A stretch of DNA of 64,000 bases from Mycolicibacterium alvei (GTDB lineage: Bacteria; Actinomycetota; Actinomycetes; Mycobacteriales; Mycobacteriaceae). Both the position numbers and the translations under genes were made by a program. The notes under the pieces were generated by a model, which saw nothing but the letters and a program-made list of their open reading frames with translations, was not told where the DNA came from and made no database searches. The DNA is taken from NCBI RefSeq assembly GCF_010727325.1, contig NZ_AP022565.1, positions 3,286,001-3,350,000 on the forward strand, read 5' to 3'. Of the stretch, positions 7,608 to 15,437 are shown piece by piece (the first letter of the stretch is position 1; each line of letters opens with the position of its first letter).

Positions 7608-8519
7608 GTGTTGGCGGATTCACCGCGGAGGCGACCGGTACCGATCTTGTCGCTGGGCTTGATCGCCATCATCGGCGCGGCCATCTGGCTGACCCAGCCG
7701 GTGTCGATGGTCACCAACCTCGCCGCCGGCGAGCAGACGCAGGTCAGCTTCACCGCGACGTCGGGTGCCGGGTTGGTCGACGGAGGAACCTACGGCGTCG
7801 GCACCGTGATCGTGGCCAACTTCGACGAACCGGTCGGCGACCGCGCCGCCGCGGAACGTCGCCTGTCAGTCAAAACCGTTCCAGCCGTTGATGGTTCCTG
7901 GTACTGGATGGACAACCGGCACGCCCACTGGCGGCCGCAAAGCTACCACCGTCCCGGCACAGACGTCGTTGCATCCGCCGATCAGGGAGGCCGTCGGGTT
8001 TCCTTCCGGATCGGAGAGTCGCACGTATCCATCGCCGACGACGCCACCAAGCAGATCCGCGTTTACCGCAATGACGAGTTGGTCCGCACGATCCCGACCT
8101 CCATGGGCATGGGTGGATCAGAAACCGTTGCCGGCAAGACCATTTCGTTCTGGACGCAGCCCGGCGTCTATACGGTGATGGACAAGGCCAACACCGTGGT
8201 CATGGATTCCTCCACCTACGGGTTGCCCGTCAACTCACGCCTGGGCTACAAGCTGACCGTCGACAATGCGGTACGGCTCACCAACAGCGGGATCTACGTC
8301 CACCAACTCGACAGCACGATCTGGGCGCAGGGCAAGACCAACACGTCGCACGGATGCCTGAATGTCAACGCCGACAACGGGCGTTGGTTCTACGAATTCT
8401 CCCAACCCGGAGACGTATTCGAAGTGCACAACACCGGTGGCGAGCCACTGCCGATCTGGCAGAACGGCGACTGGGGTGTGCCGTGGGACACGTGGCTCGG
8501 CGGCAGCGCGCTACGGTGA
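7608..8519 (+). CDS. L,D-transpeptidase (YkuD domain)
   Basis: The GTG at 7608 has GGGAGG 7 bp upstream and is preferred over the ATG at 7593, which would overlap that ribosome site. The 303-residue protein has an N-terminal signal anchor (about 12-30), an immunoglobulin-like region typical of mycobacterial Ldts (about 42-140), and a YkuD catalytic domain whose motif YVHQLDS...TSHGCLNV provides the catalytic Cys250 and His residues 232 and 248. It forms 3-3 cross-links in peptidoglycan outside the membrane and is the carbapenem-sensitive class of transpeptidase. It is divergent from the BlaI operon and shares its palindrome, which suggests joint control. Confidence 0.93.
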   Translation: MLADSPRRRPVPILSLGLIAIIGAAIWLTQPVSMVTNLAAGEQTQVSFTATSGAGLVDGGTYGVGTVIVANFDEPVGDRAAAERRLSVKTVPAVDGSWYWMDNRHAHWRPQSYHRPGTDVVASADQGGRRVSFRIGESHVSIADDATKQIRVYRNDELVRTIPTSMGMGGSETVAGKTISFWTQPGVYTVMDKANTVVMDSSTYGLPVNSRLGYKLTVDNAVRLTNSGIYVHQLDSTIWAQGKTNTSHGCLNVNADNGRWFYEFSQPGDVFEVHNTGGEPLPIWQNGDWGVPWDTWLGGSALR

Positions 8520-10115
8520 CGGCACGGGTTGCATCGCGACGGCATGCTCTGCGGCGCGACGGCCGGAGAAGACACAGTCGGCGATCGACAGGCCACTGAC
8601 GTAGGAGTTGGCGCACAGTCCGATGGCCGTGCGTCCGGCCGCATAGAGACCCGGAATCGACTCGCCCGCAGGCGTTGTCACCGCACCGGTGAGTTCATCG
8701 ACGATCAGCCCACCGAGGGTGAACATCGGGCACGGGTTGAGCAGGCTGGGTTTGATCGAAATCGAGATCAATGAGAACGGTCCCTGCTCGACAGAATTGA
8801 CGAACTCGGCAGGCTTGCCCATCGGATCCGGTAGCCCGGCCGAGGCGGCGTCGTTGTGGGCCGCGACGGTGGCCAGCAACCCTGCCGGGTCCACGCCGGC
8901 CTTGACCGCAACCTCTTCCAGCGTGTCGGCCACGACCCGGTCGGTGCGCAACATGGCTTCCATCTGCAGGCGTTGGAACCAGATGGCCTGCTCGGGAAGC
9001 TGGGCTCGGGCCTGCTTGAGCAGTCGGTGATCGGCCAGGATCCAACCGCGGCCGCCGTGGTCGGCAACCATGGCGTGGCCAACCGCGGCGCCGTAGCGGG
9101 TCTCGTCGATGAATCGTTGTCCGTGTTCGTCGACCACGAGGGCACCCAGGAATGCGCTGGGCGGGGTGATGAAGCGCCACGCCGATACGTTGTCGAGGCG
9201 ATCGACCGCACCGCCGACCTCGGCGGCCAGAGCGATTCCGCTGCCGTCGTCTCCGGTGGTGCCCAGCTGAAGTCCTTCGCGGTATGCCGGTGCGTGCTGG
9301 TCGATCAGCTCTCGATTGGCGATGTACCCGCCCGCGCTGAGAATGACCGCCTTGCGCGCATGGATGTCAACCGATTGGGCGTACCGACTTTCCAAGCGGT
9401 TCAACCGCTTTTCCATCGCGGCCCGCAGTGGCGGGTAGTAGATGCCCGGTTTGACCGCCAGCTCGGCGTACGCGTGATAGCGGCGCCGAACCCATGCCGG
9501 CGCATGGGCAAGCGTGCTCGTCCGCACGCCGACCACCCGGCCGCTGGGATCGGTCAACAGCGCGACCGCACGGGTCTGGAACTGCGTATGCACGCCGAGC
9601 CGAGCCGCCGATTCAGCGAGGGGCCGATAGATCTTCTTGCCCGAAGTCCCCGACCCTTTGGCCCGGTGACCACGCTGCGCCGGCGGAGTGATCGCACGGA
9701 AGCGCCCGGAGTTCTCGCTGCCCGAGTAGTAGAGGTAGTACTTGTTGTTCGGGTAGGACGTCTTGTACGGACACACCGACCCCTCGAACGGCACACCGTG
9801 TTCGCTGAGCCAGTCGATCATCGCCGGGCTGGTGTCGACGAAGCGCCGCAGCGTCTCGGGACGTACGGCGTCGCCGACCTCGGCCTGCAGGTAGGCGTAC
9901 ATCGCATCGGGGTCGTCCTCGACTCCGGCCTGGCGCTGAACCCAGGTGCCACCGCCGGCGTAGATGATCCCACCGGACACCTGCGTCGCGCCGCCGCCGT
10001 TGAATCGGTCGATGGCCAGGACGTCGGCGCCCCTGGCCCGCGCCTCCAGAGCTGCGCACACGCCGGCCGCTCCGTATCCGACCACGACGACATCAGCTGT
10101 GCGCGGCTCTAACAT
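8511..10115 (-). CDS. FAD-binding dehydrogenase (3-ketosteroid dehydrogenase/fumarate reductase-like)
   Basis: A 534-residue flavoprotein from the ATG at 10115, which has GGGGAG upstream; an in-frame ATG at 10169 is less likely. Residues 8-40 are a Rossmann FAD site (VVVVGYGAAGVCAALEARARG), followed by GGGATQVSGGI, and the C-terminus carries GLYAAGRTAIGLCANSYVSG, the FAD-binding end of the fumarate reductase/3-ketosteroid-delta1-dehydrogenase superfamily. It probably introduces a double bond in a steroid or related ketone, but the substrate is not clear and it stands alone. It overlaps the convergent L,D-transpeptidase gene by 9 bp. Confidence 0.85.
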   Translation of the reverse strand: MLEPRTADVVVVGYGAAGVCAALEARARGADVLAIDRFNGGGATQVSGGIIYAGGGTWVQRQAGVEDDPDAMYAYLQAEVGDAVRPETLRRFVDTSPAMIDWLSEHGVPFEGSVCPYKTSYPNNKYYLYYSGSENSGRFRAITPPAQRGHRAKGSGTSGKKIYRPLAESAARLGVHTQFQTRAVALLTDPSGRVVGVRTSTLAHAPAWVRRRYHAYAELAVKPGIYYPPLRAAMEKRLNRLESRYAQSVDIHARKAVILSAGGYIANRELIDQHAPAYREGLQLGTTGDDGSGIALAAEVGGAVDRLDNVSAWRFITPPSAFLGALVVDEHGQRFIDETRYGAAVGHAMVADHGGRGWILADHRLLKQARAQLPEQAIWFQRLQMEAMLRTDRVVADTLEEVAVKAGVDPAGLLATVAAHNDAASAGLPDPMGKPAEFVNSVEQGPFSLISISIKPSLLNPCPMFTLGGLIVDELTGAVTTPAGESIPGLYAAGRTAIGLCANSYVSGLSIADCVFSGRRAAEHAVAMQPVPSP

Positions 10116-10309
10116 GGCTCTCCCCGAAAGTCGTCTTCCACCGAACGAGATGTCTAGTTTGTAGTCCACATCCGCCGTTTACCCCTGTGGCCTGGGCCAC
10201 TGCCGGCCTCACCTGCGCACCATGCCGCATTGTGAGATCGGACAATCGCTAGGATACGAAGTGCTACTCATCCGAGGGGCCAGCCCACACGACCCACAGG
10301 ACGATTGAT

Positions 10310-11743
10310 TTGAACTCGCCAGAACTCGCCCACTGGAACGCTCAGGAAGCACTCGCCGAGGCGATGATTCCGCTCATCGGCGCCCTGTACCGGGCGAAGG
10401 GCGTGACAGTCCTGCTGCACAGCCGGTCGCTGGTGAACAAATCCGTCATCAGCATCCTGCGAACCCACCGATTCGCGCGGCAGGTCGGCGGTGACGAGCT
10501 GTCGGTCGAAGAGACCTTCCCCTTCCTGCAGGCGCTGGCCGACCTGGACCTGGGCCCGTCGAAGATCGACCTCGGTCTGCTGATCATGGCCTACCGCGCC
10601 AGCGATGCCGGACTGTCCGTGCCCGAGTTCACCGCCCAGGTGCTCAGCGACGTGACCGGGGAGAACAAGAGCGAGCCGCAGGGCCCGCGGGACGTGGTGC
10701 TCTACGGGTTCGGCCGCATCGGCCGACTCGTCGCGCGTCTGCTCATCGAGAAGGCCGGCTCCGGGAACGGCCTGAACCTGCGCGCTGTGGTGATCCGCAG
10801 CAACGGGGAGGGCGACCTGGCCAAGCGGGCGTCACTGCTGCGTCGCGACTCGGTTCACGGCCAGTTCAACGGCACGATCAAGGTCGACAACGAAACCAAC
10901 AGCCTGATCGCCAACGGCAACGTCATCAAGTTCATCCATAGCGACGACCCGGCGAACGTCGATTACACCGAGTACGGCATCGACAACGCGATCCTGATCG
11001 ACAACACCGGCAAGTGGCGTGACCGCGACGGCCTGTCCAATCACCTGCGCCCCGGGATCGCGAAGGTCCTGCTGACCGCACCGGGCAAGGGTGATGTACC
11101 GAACATCGTGCACGGGGTCAACCACCTCACGCTCGATCTCGATCAGCAGATCTTCTCGTGTGCGTCGTGCACGACCAACGCGATCGTGCCGCCACTCAAG
11201 GCGATGGACGACGAGTACGGCATCTCACGCTGCCACGTGGAGACCGTGCACTCGTTCACCAACGACCAGAATCTGCTGGACAACTACCACAAGGCCGATC
11301 GTCGCGGCCGGTCCGCGCCGTTCAACCTGGTGCTCACCGAGACCGGTGCGGCCTCCGCGGTCTCCAAGGCGATGCCGGACCTGAAAGCCAAGATCAGCGG
11401 CAGCTCGATCCGCGTTCCCACCCCCGACGTGTCGATGGCGATCCTGAACCTGCAGCTGCACCGCCCGACCACCAAAGAAGAGACCCTGGAGTACCTGCGC
11501 CAGGCGTCCCTGTCGGGACCGTTGAGCCGCAACCTCGACTACACCGCGGCGACCGACGCCGTGTCGAGCGACTTCATCGGCTCCCGCGCGGCGAGCATCA
11601 TCGATGCGAACGCGACGATCGTCGACGAGGACAACGTGATCCTCTACGTCTGGTACGACAACGAATTCGGCTACTCGTCCCAGGTGGTGCGGACCGTGCA
11701 GTACCTGTCGGGAATCGAGTACCCGACGTACCCGCAAATCTGA
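10310..11743 (+). CDS. long-form glyceraldehyde-3-phosphate dehydrogenase (GapB type)
   Basis: Starts at a TTG (10310) and encodes 477 residues. About 125 N-terminal residues of unknown fold precede a complete GAPDH: Rossmann motif VVLYGFGRIGRLVARLL, catalytic SCTTN with Cys287, and NEFGYSSQVVRTVQYL at the end. Length and N-terminal extension match the corynebacterial GapB type (about 480 residues), which favours gluconeogenic flux, rather than the 340-residue glycolytic Gap. It stands alone; the decayed anti-sigma gene on the other strand runs into its 3' end. Confidence 0.9.
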   Translation: MNSPELAHWNAQEALAEAMIPLIGALYRAKGVTVLLHSRSLVNKSVISILRTHRFARQVGGDELSVEETFPFLQALADLDLGPSKIDLGLLIMAYRASDAGLSVPEFTAQVLSDVTGENKSEPQGPRDVVLYGFGRIGRLVARLLIEKAGSGNGLNLRAVVIRSNGEGDLAKRASLLRRDSVHGQFNGTIKVDNETNSLIANGNVIKFIHSDDPANVDYTEYGIDNAILIDNTGKWRDRDGLSNHLRPGIAKVLLTAPGKGDVPNIVHGVNHLTLDLDQQIFSCASCTTNAIVPPLKAMDDEYGISRCHVETVHSFTNDQNLLDNYHKADRRGRSAPFNLVLTETGAASAVSKAMPDLKAKISGSSIRVPTPDVSMAILNLQLHRPTTKEETLEYLRQASLSGPLSRNLDYTAATDAVSSDFIGSRAASIIDANATIVDEDNVILYVWYDNEFGYSSQVVRTVQYLSGIEYPTYPQI

Positions 11744-11790
11744 TCTGGCGATAGTCGGGTATCGACGCCGACGTCGCTGAGGCGTGCTGT

Positions 11791-12050
11791 TCAGCGCTCC
11801 ACGCTGGCCAGCACGGTGTTGTTGGCGTCGACGATGTTGAGCTTTCGCACGACTCGCCACCCTGGGTGGGCTCGACTTCCAGATCGGCCGGGTCGGCCTT
11901 GCTCAGGAGCGACGGCAGCGCCGCGAAATCGGCTGCCTGGGCGCGGCACTGCGCACAGTCTTTGAGGTGCGCCTCGAAGCGTCCGCGTTCGTCGGCGTCG
12001 AGACCGCCGAGAATGTAGGCGCCCAGCAGAACATGAGGGTCGTCGATCAC
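11791..12050 (-). pseudogene. remnant zinc-binding anti-sigma factor (RslA-like)
   Basis: From a GTG at 12050 the frame reads a good anti-sigma N-terminus: HVLLGAYILGGLDADERGRF then EAHLKDCAQCRAQAADFAAL, with the zinc HxxxCxxC signature (His..Cys..Cys). After about 60 residues, near 11865, the sense frame is lost; a plausible C-terminus (VVRKLNIVDANNTVLASVER, 11853-11791) continues in another frame. The transmembrane part and most of the middle are missing, so an internal deletion joined the ends out of frame. The GTG overlaps the stop of the upstream sigma remnant (GTGA), which preserves the original coupled operon order. Confidence 0.75.
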
Positions 12051-12172
12051 AGCAGCCCCATCTCGTCGAACACCGCCCGCAGTGCGCGCACTGCGTAGTA
12101 ACTGCGTGACTTCACGGTACCCACAGCAACATTGAGCCTATCCACTGCTTCAGCCAGCGTGAGATCGTCGAA
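12047..12172 (-). pseudogene. remnant ECF sigma factor, region 4 only (SigL-like)
   Basis: The last 41 codons encode FDDLTLAEAVDRLNVAVGTV followed by KSRSYYAVRALRAVFDEMGLL, the helix-turn-helix of sigma region 4.2 and the C-terminus of a SigL-type ECF sigma factor. Region 2 and most of region 4 are absent. Upstream of 12172 the sequence changes abruptly to the start of another gene. It cannot act as a sigma factor. It is followed immediately by the anti-sigma remnant, as in a normal sigma/anti-sigma operon. Assignment to SigL rather than another zinc-anti-sigma group is a guess. Confidence 0.7.
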
Positions 12173-12266
12173 TGTCGACGGCCAGGAATCCGCCGACGGC
12201 CGCGATACCGAGGACGACGCTGCGCCGAGTGACCCGTGACGAGTGAACGACCGATCTCCGAACCAT
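12173..12266 (-). pseudogene. remnant Tat-exported protein, N-terminus only
   Basis: An ATG at 12266 opens a leader with twin arginines and a hydrophobic stretch, RVTRRSVVLGIAAVGGFLAV, then the frame enters the sigma remnant and stops. This looks like the first 30 or so residues of a Tat substrate fused by deletion to the sigma tail. Molybdopterin oxidoreductases with such leaders accompany some mycobacterial ECF sigma operons, so that is a possible origin, but nothing beyond the leader survives to prove it. Confidence 0.45.
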
Positions 12267-12823
12267 GAGCCACCTACCTGTGCATGTTGGGCTGGTACCC
12301 GGGGTATACGCCCAACGGGCACCGAAGGTTCACCGCGATCGAGGCAGGGTCTTCTCGCCCTGGCCCGGCAACGCCGCATCGTGTGCCGTACCCCTGGACG
12401 GACTCGAACCGTCAGCCTTCGCCGGGGCAGAAAAGACGGTAGAACCGAAATGCGACATTCCTCGAATGCGCAAACTCATTGCGATCGACACCAGCCCAAC
12501 GGCGCGCGCGTTGGCACCTGAAAGAAAAGGAACATACTGCCTGCCGGACAAAACTATTTGCACAGTTCATACATGGTTCCAAACCTGTTCGTGTGCGCGA
12601 ATTTGCTACGGAGGAGTCGCAGCTTCAGTTACCGTGCTGTACACCACAGCTAACTCTTACGAGCAGGATCGTCGGGAGGGAGTGGAATTAAGTATGCACC
12701 AAGAACCTTCGTCCTCATGCCGCGGATACGGCGGGGCCGGGACCGCACAGCAATGCCGTTGGGGTGGACGGAAATCCGCAGGATGACCCCAGGCCAATAA
12801 CCGACACGAATAGGGAGCGCGAG
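12267..12823. other. 557-bp stretch without a convincing gene; island boundary
   Basis: This lies between the decayed sigma locus and the small secreted protein. It contains a tRNA-3'-end-like segment (12393-12420) and is otherwise lower in GC than its neighbours, with short reading frames in several frames that show no recognisable domain or coding pattern. It is best read as the edge of a horizontally acquired or rearranged segment. Confidence 0.5.
12393..12420 (-). other. tRNA 3'-end-like fragment (T-arm), possible att remnant
   Basis: On the minus strand a perfect T-arm, GACGG-TTCGAGT-CCGTC, is followed by CAGGGGTA as would be an acceptor strand. No matching 5' acceptor, D-arm or anticodon arm is found in the 90 bases upstream, so it is not a complete tRNA. 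Such 3' fragments mark the far boundary of elements that integrate into tRNA genes. The identification is tentative. Confidence 0.35.
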
Positions 12824-13186
12824 ATGAAGAAGAAAATGGCGACGGGATTAGTCTTGGACGCCCACTCCGGGAAGATACTGGTCAGACATCTGCCGACGAT
12901 CAAAAAGGCACTGCTCAGCGTTCCCTGCATAATCCTGATGTCAGTCAGCCTAATGGCCGCCGCACCGCAAGCGGGTGCCCAACCTAGCGGATGCCCGGGC
13001 TCGAATCAGACGACAGCGTATGTCGACTACTCCTGGACATCGAACAACATCGGAGTCTGGGTCGCGTGTGTCCCATATACGAATGTGAACCATGAGTGCT
13101 TTGCGCCAGCCAATTCTGCCCATCCGAAACTCTACCGACGCGGGGAAGGACCAGCTCCGGAGTGCCGCAATATCTACAACTCTTAG
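12824..13186 (+). CDS. small secreted hypothetical protein with four mature cysteines
   Basis: The ATG at 12824 has GGGAG 6 bp upstream; an in-frame ATG at 12764 is possible but lacks a good site. The 120-residue product has a basic N-terminus of about 25 residues, a hydrophobic export segment (KKALLSVPCIILMSVSLMAA), a likely cleavage after AGAQ (about residue 52), and a mature part of about 68 residues with cysteines in PSGC, VAC, HEC and PEC, enough for two disulfides. No family is recognised. Codon use and GC content are below the surroundings. It lies between a tRNA-like fragment and a toxin-antitoxin pair, in what looks like acquired DNA. Confidence 0.6.
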   Translation: MKKKMATGLVLDAHSGKILVRHLPTIKKALLSVPCIILMSVSLMAAAPQAGAQPSGCPGSNQTTAYVDYSWTSNNIGVWVACVPYTNVNHECFAPANSAHPKLYRRGEGPAPECRNIYNS

Positions 13187-13532
13187 TGATCGTGTGAGCT
13201 ACCGCGACCACGGCGCTGCAGCCGGCCGGGAATCTCCATGCTCGTGCCGTCCAGCAGCTGTCGTATCCAGAACTGGCAGGCAATAACACTCCCCTGACCT
13301 GCGGCTCGCCACCCCAGGGGCCTTACCCGAAAAACCTTCACCTCCGATCTCCACATCAGGGACGCATCGTTTCATCGCTACAGGTTTCTCCGACCACAAC
13401 GACATGACGGCATACCGGTCGCGAGGCGGTGCGGTGTGACTCTGCATCACGCGTTTCACCCACTCTCCTCTCTAGAGCGTACATACCTTTCGAACTGCCC
13501 TTATTGCCTAAATAGGTCCGTTGGGGGACCAT
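13187..13532. other. 346-bp intergenic stretch, no gene seen
   Basis: Between the secreted protein and the antitoxin gene no frame has a convincing domain. A short minus-strand segment near 13200-13255 could be read as the end of an old reading frame but is too short to identify. The last 30 bases before the antitoxin hold AT-rich sequence and a G-rich ribosome site. Confidence 0.4.
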
Positions 13533-14252
13533 ATGTGTATGGCGGAGATGACCGTGGTAGACGCAGCAGTACAGCTGGACGTCTCCGAACGCCAGGTGCG
13601 CCGACTCGCGAACAACGGCGTGCTGACCATCAGCCGCGTTGTCGGACGTACGTTGCTACTCGACTCAGTGTCGGTACACCAACTGGCAGCACGTGTGCGT
13701 CACAACGGCCGGCCGTGGGCAGCAGCCACAGCATGGGCCGCACTCGCCATGCTGTCCGGCCAACTTGCCCCGTGGATGGACCCGGCCGCGGCGTCTCGGC
13801 TACGTCACCGCCTGCGCGGAGCGCGTGCAACCGAAGTGGCATGGCTGGCACGCGGCCGCGCCCACGTGCGCCAGATGCAGGGCTGGGGGCGAGATAACGG
13901 CCTAGTCCCCACCGGAGTGAGCGCGCTGTGTGAACCGAAGATCGCTGCACTGTTCGACCTGTCCCCGGTAGACCGCGGATCCGACGGCTACGTCGCAGCG
14001 CGTCACTTCGACGACATGGTCACCAATCTGGGCCTGTTCGACGACATCGAAGGGGACATCGTCGTGCGTGTCGTTCCCGACGACGCCGGATATGCCGTCG
14101 ACCGCCCCCTCATCGCCGCTGTGGCCGTGGACCTGTCGGAGTCACTGGACACACGGGAGGCTGCGGCGGGCGAGCGCGTGCTGGACGACCTGCTGACGGC
14201 GTTCCGGACCGGCAACAGCCACACCTCCAACCGCAGCGGCGCAGTCTGGTGA
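13533..14252 (+). CDS. helix-turn-helix antitoxin of AbiE/MenA-like pair
   Basis: A 239-residue protein. Residues 1-50 form an excisionase-like winged helix-turn-helix (MTVVDAAVQLDVSERQVRRL, then ANNGVLTISRVVGRTLLLDS), followed by an alanine/arginine-rich helical region with no recognised family. Possible starts are TTG 13521, ATG 13533 and ATG 13539; a GGGGGA site precedes them. Its stop overlaps the GTG start of the nucleotidyltransferase (GTGA, 14249-14252). The coupling and order, DNA-binding protein first then AbiEii-type nucleotidyltransferase, are those of MenA-MenT/AbiE systems, so it is read as the antitoxin and operon repressor. The C-terminal domain differs from what I know of AbiEi. 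Confidence 0.75.
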   Translation: MCMAEMTVVDAAVQLDVSERQVRRLANNGVLTISRVVGRTLLLDSVSVHQLAARVRHNGRPWAAATAWAALAMLSGQLAPWMDPAAASRLRHRLRGARATEVAWLARGRAHVRQMQGWGRDNGLVPTGVSALCEPKIAALFDLSPVDRGSDGYVAARHFDDMVTNLGLFDDIEGDIVVRVVPDDAGYAVDRPLIAAVAVDLSESLDTREAAAGERVLDDLLTAFRTGNSHTSNRSGAVW

Positions 14253-15073
14253 GCGCGCCACCAGGCGGCGAGCGCCCAGCGTGGAAGATCAGTGCACCGC
14301 GGGGAGGCTGGCCATCCCCGTGGCCCCAGCTCGTCGAGATCGTCCAGGCCATCCCGCACACGCAGTGGACACTGGCCGGAGGACTGATGGTCCAACTGCA
14401 TGCTGCGTACGCCGGGCTGGCACTCACCCGCCCGACCCGGGACGTGGACATGATCCTGCACATCGAAACCGGCGCAACTACTTTCGGTGGCGTCCGCGAC
14501 GCGCTAGAACGCCTCGGATACACACTGCACGATCCCGTAGGCGACGGACCTGTGCACCGGTTTGTCCGCGGGCCGGACGGCACCGAAACAGTCGACGCCA
14601 TGGTGGCTGACCACTTGCCCCCGAAGTGTCATCAGAAAGCGCTGCGGCGGAACGTGTTCGCTGTCCCCGGAGGCACCTCGGCGCTGCGCAAGGCGGTGAA
14701 CTTCGAGGTGGACACCGGCGAGGCCGTGGTGACACTGAGCGTGCCCGATGTCCTCGGAGCGCTGGTACTTAAAGGCGCGGCCTACATTGAGGACTCACGC
14801 GACCGGGGCCGCCACCTCGACGACGCCGCGGTGTTGGCCTGCGCGGCAACCGACCCGGTCGCCGACCGCGCCCGCATGATCGGCAGCGATCGCCGACGGA
14901 TCACCGCGCTGTGGAAAGTGCTTAAAGACGAGAACCACCGGTCCTGGCTCGCTACCGGCGGCAACGCGCGGCGCGGACGCGCAGCGCTGCGGCACTGGTC
15001 GGCGATTGAGAAACACAACCGCGCACGATTGCCTGAGGAATCCCCGCGGTGGCAGCCGGCGCGTGCCCGATGA
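14249..15073 (+). CDS. AbiEii/MenT-type nucleotidyltransferase toxin
   Basis: A 274-residue protein with a nucleotidyltransferase core: glycine motif TLAGGLMVQLH (Gly44-Gly45), then RPTRDVDMIL providing Asp65 and Asp67, and a later LGALVLKGAAYIEDSRDRGRHLDD segment with the lysine and acidic residues typical of AbiEii/MenT proteins. MenT toxins add nucleotides to tRNA 3' ends and stop translation; AbiE systems also give phage resistance. It starts with GTG overlapping the stop of the helix-turn-helix gene. The target and the nucleotide used are not deducible. The pair sits in a rearranged segment beside a tRNA-like fragment, consistent with mobility. Confidence 0.85.
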   Translation: MSAPPGGERPAWKISAPRGGWPSPWPQLVEIVQAIPHTQWTLAGGLMVQLHAAYAGLALTRPTRDVDMILHIETGATTFGGVRDALERLGYTLHDPVGDGPVHRFVRGPDGTETVDAMVADHLPPKCHQKALRRNVFAVPGGTSALRKAVNFEVDTGEAVVTLSVPDVLGALVLKGAAYIEDSRDRGRHLDDAAVLACAATDPVADRARMIGSDRRRITALWKVLKDENHRSWLATGGNARRGRAALRHWSAIEKHNRARLPEESPRWQPARAR

Positions 15074-15437
15074 GGACGTGACAGGCGCAGCCCGTCCCTT
15101 CGGCAACTTCACGTAGGGCAGCTCGCCCGAGCGGTTCGCAGACCCCAACTCCACCGGCGGGGATCCGAACGCCACCGCGGTGCAAGATCGGACCTGAGAG
15201 TCCAAAATGGAATTGCTAGCGCAGAATCGGAAACGACTGATCTTCCCTCAGCCCTGTGGGCGGCAACTTGATTCCGGCAATTGCCGACGTTTGCCACGTT
15301 CAGCCGAGGCCGCGGGCGGCGGCAGCACACCAACCACCGATCTCGCCGGTGGTCAGCCCGAGACTCCTAAGCGCAGCTAATGCATCTGAAGAATCATTAG
15401 CTGTACTTGACCACTACACGTCCATAGGGTCGAACGC
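15074..15437. other. 364-bp intergenic stretch before lysE
   Basis: No convincing gene is present. The region where a divergent lysG regulator would be expected in actinobacteria holds only short unrelated frames. The last 65 bp contain the 30-bp inverted repeat described at 15374-15403. Confidence 0.5.
15374..15403. promoter_or_regulatory. inverted repeat upstream of lysE (LysG-type operator candidate)
   Basis: CAGCTAATG (15374-15382) and CATTAGCTG (15395-15403) are perfect 9-bp arms separated by 12 bp, ending 34 bp before the lysE start. Arm length and spacing fit a LysR-type activator site. In corynebacteria LysG activates lysE from a divergent gene; none is present here. Confidence 0.6.

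Noticed and set aside
12340..12470. complete tRNA gene on the minus strand
   Set aside because: Only the T-arm and a possible acceptor strand fit; no pairing 5' acceptor, D-arm or anticodon arm could be built.
12479..12691. 70-codon reading frame in the island edge
   Set aside because: No ribosome site, no coding pattern and no domain; probably chance.
15130..15185. Second tRNA T-arm-like sequence as the other island boundary
   Set aside because: The arms do not pair, so it is not a tRNA end.
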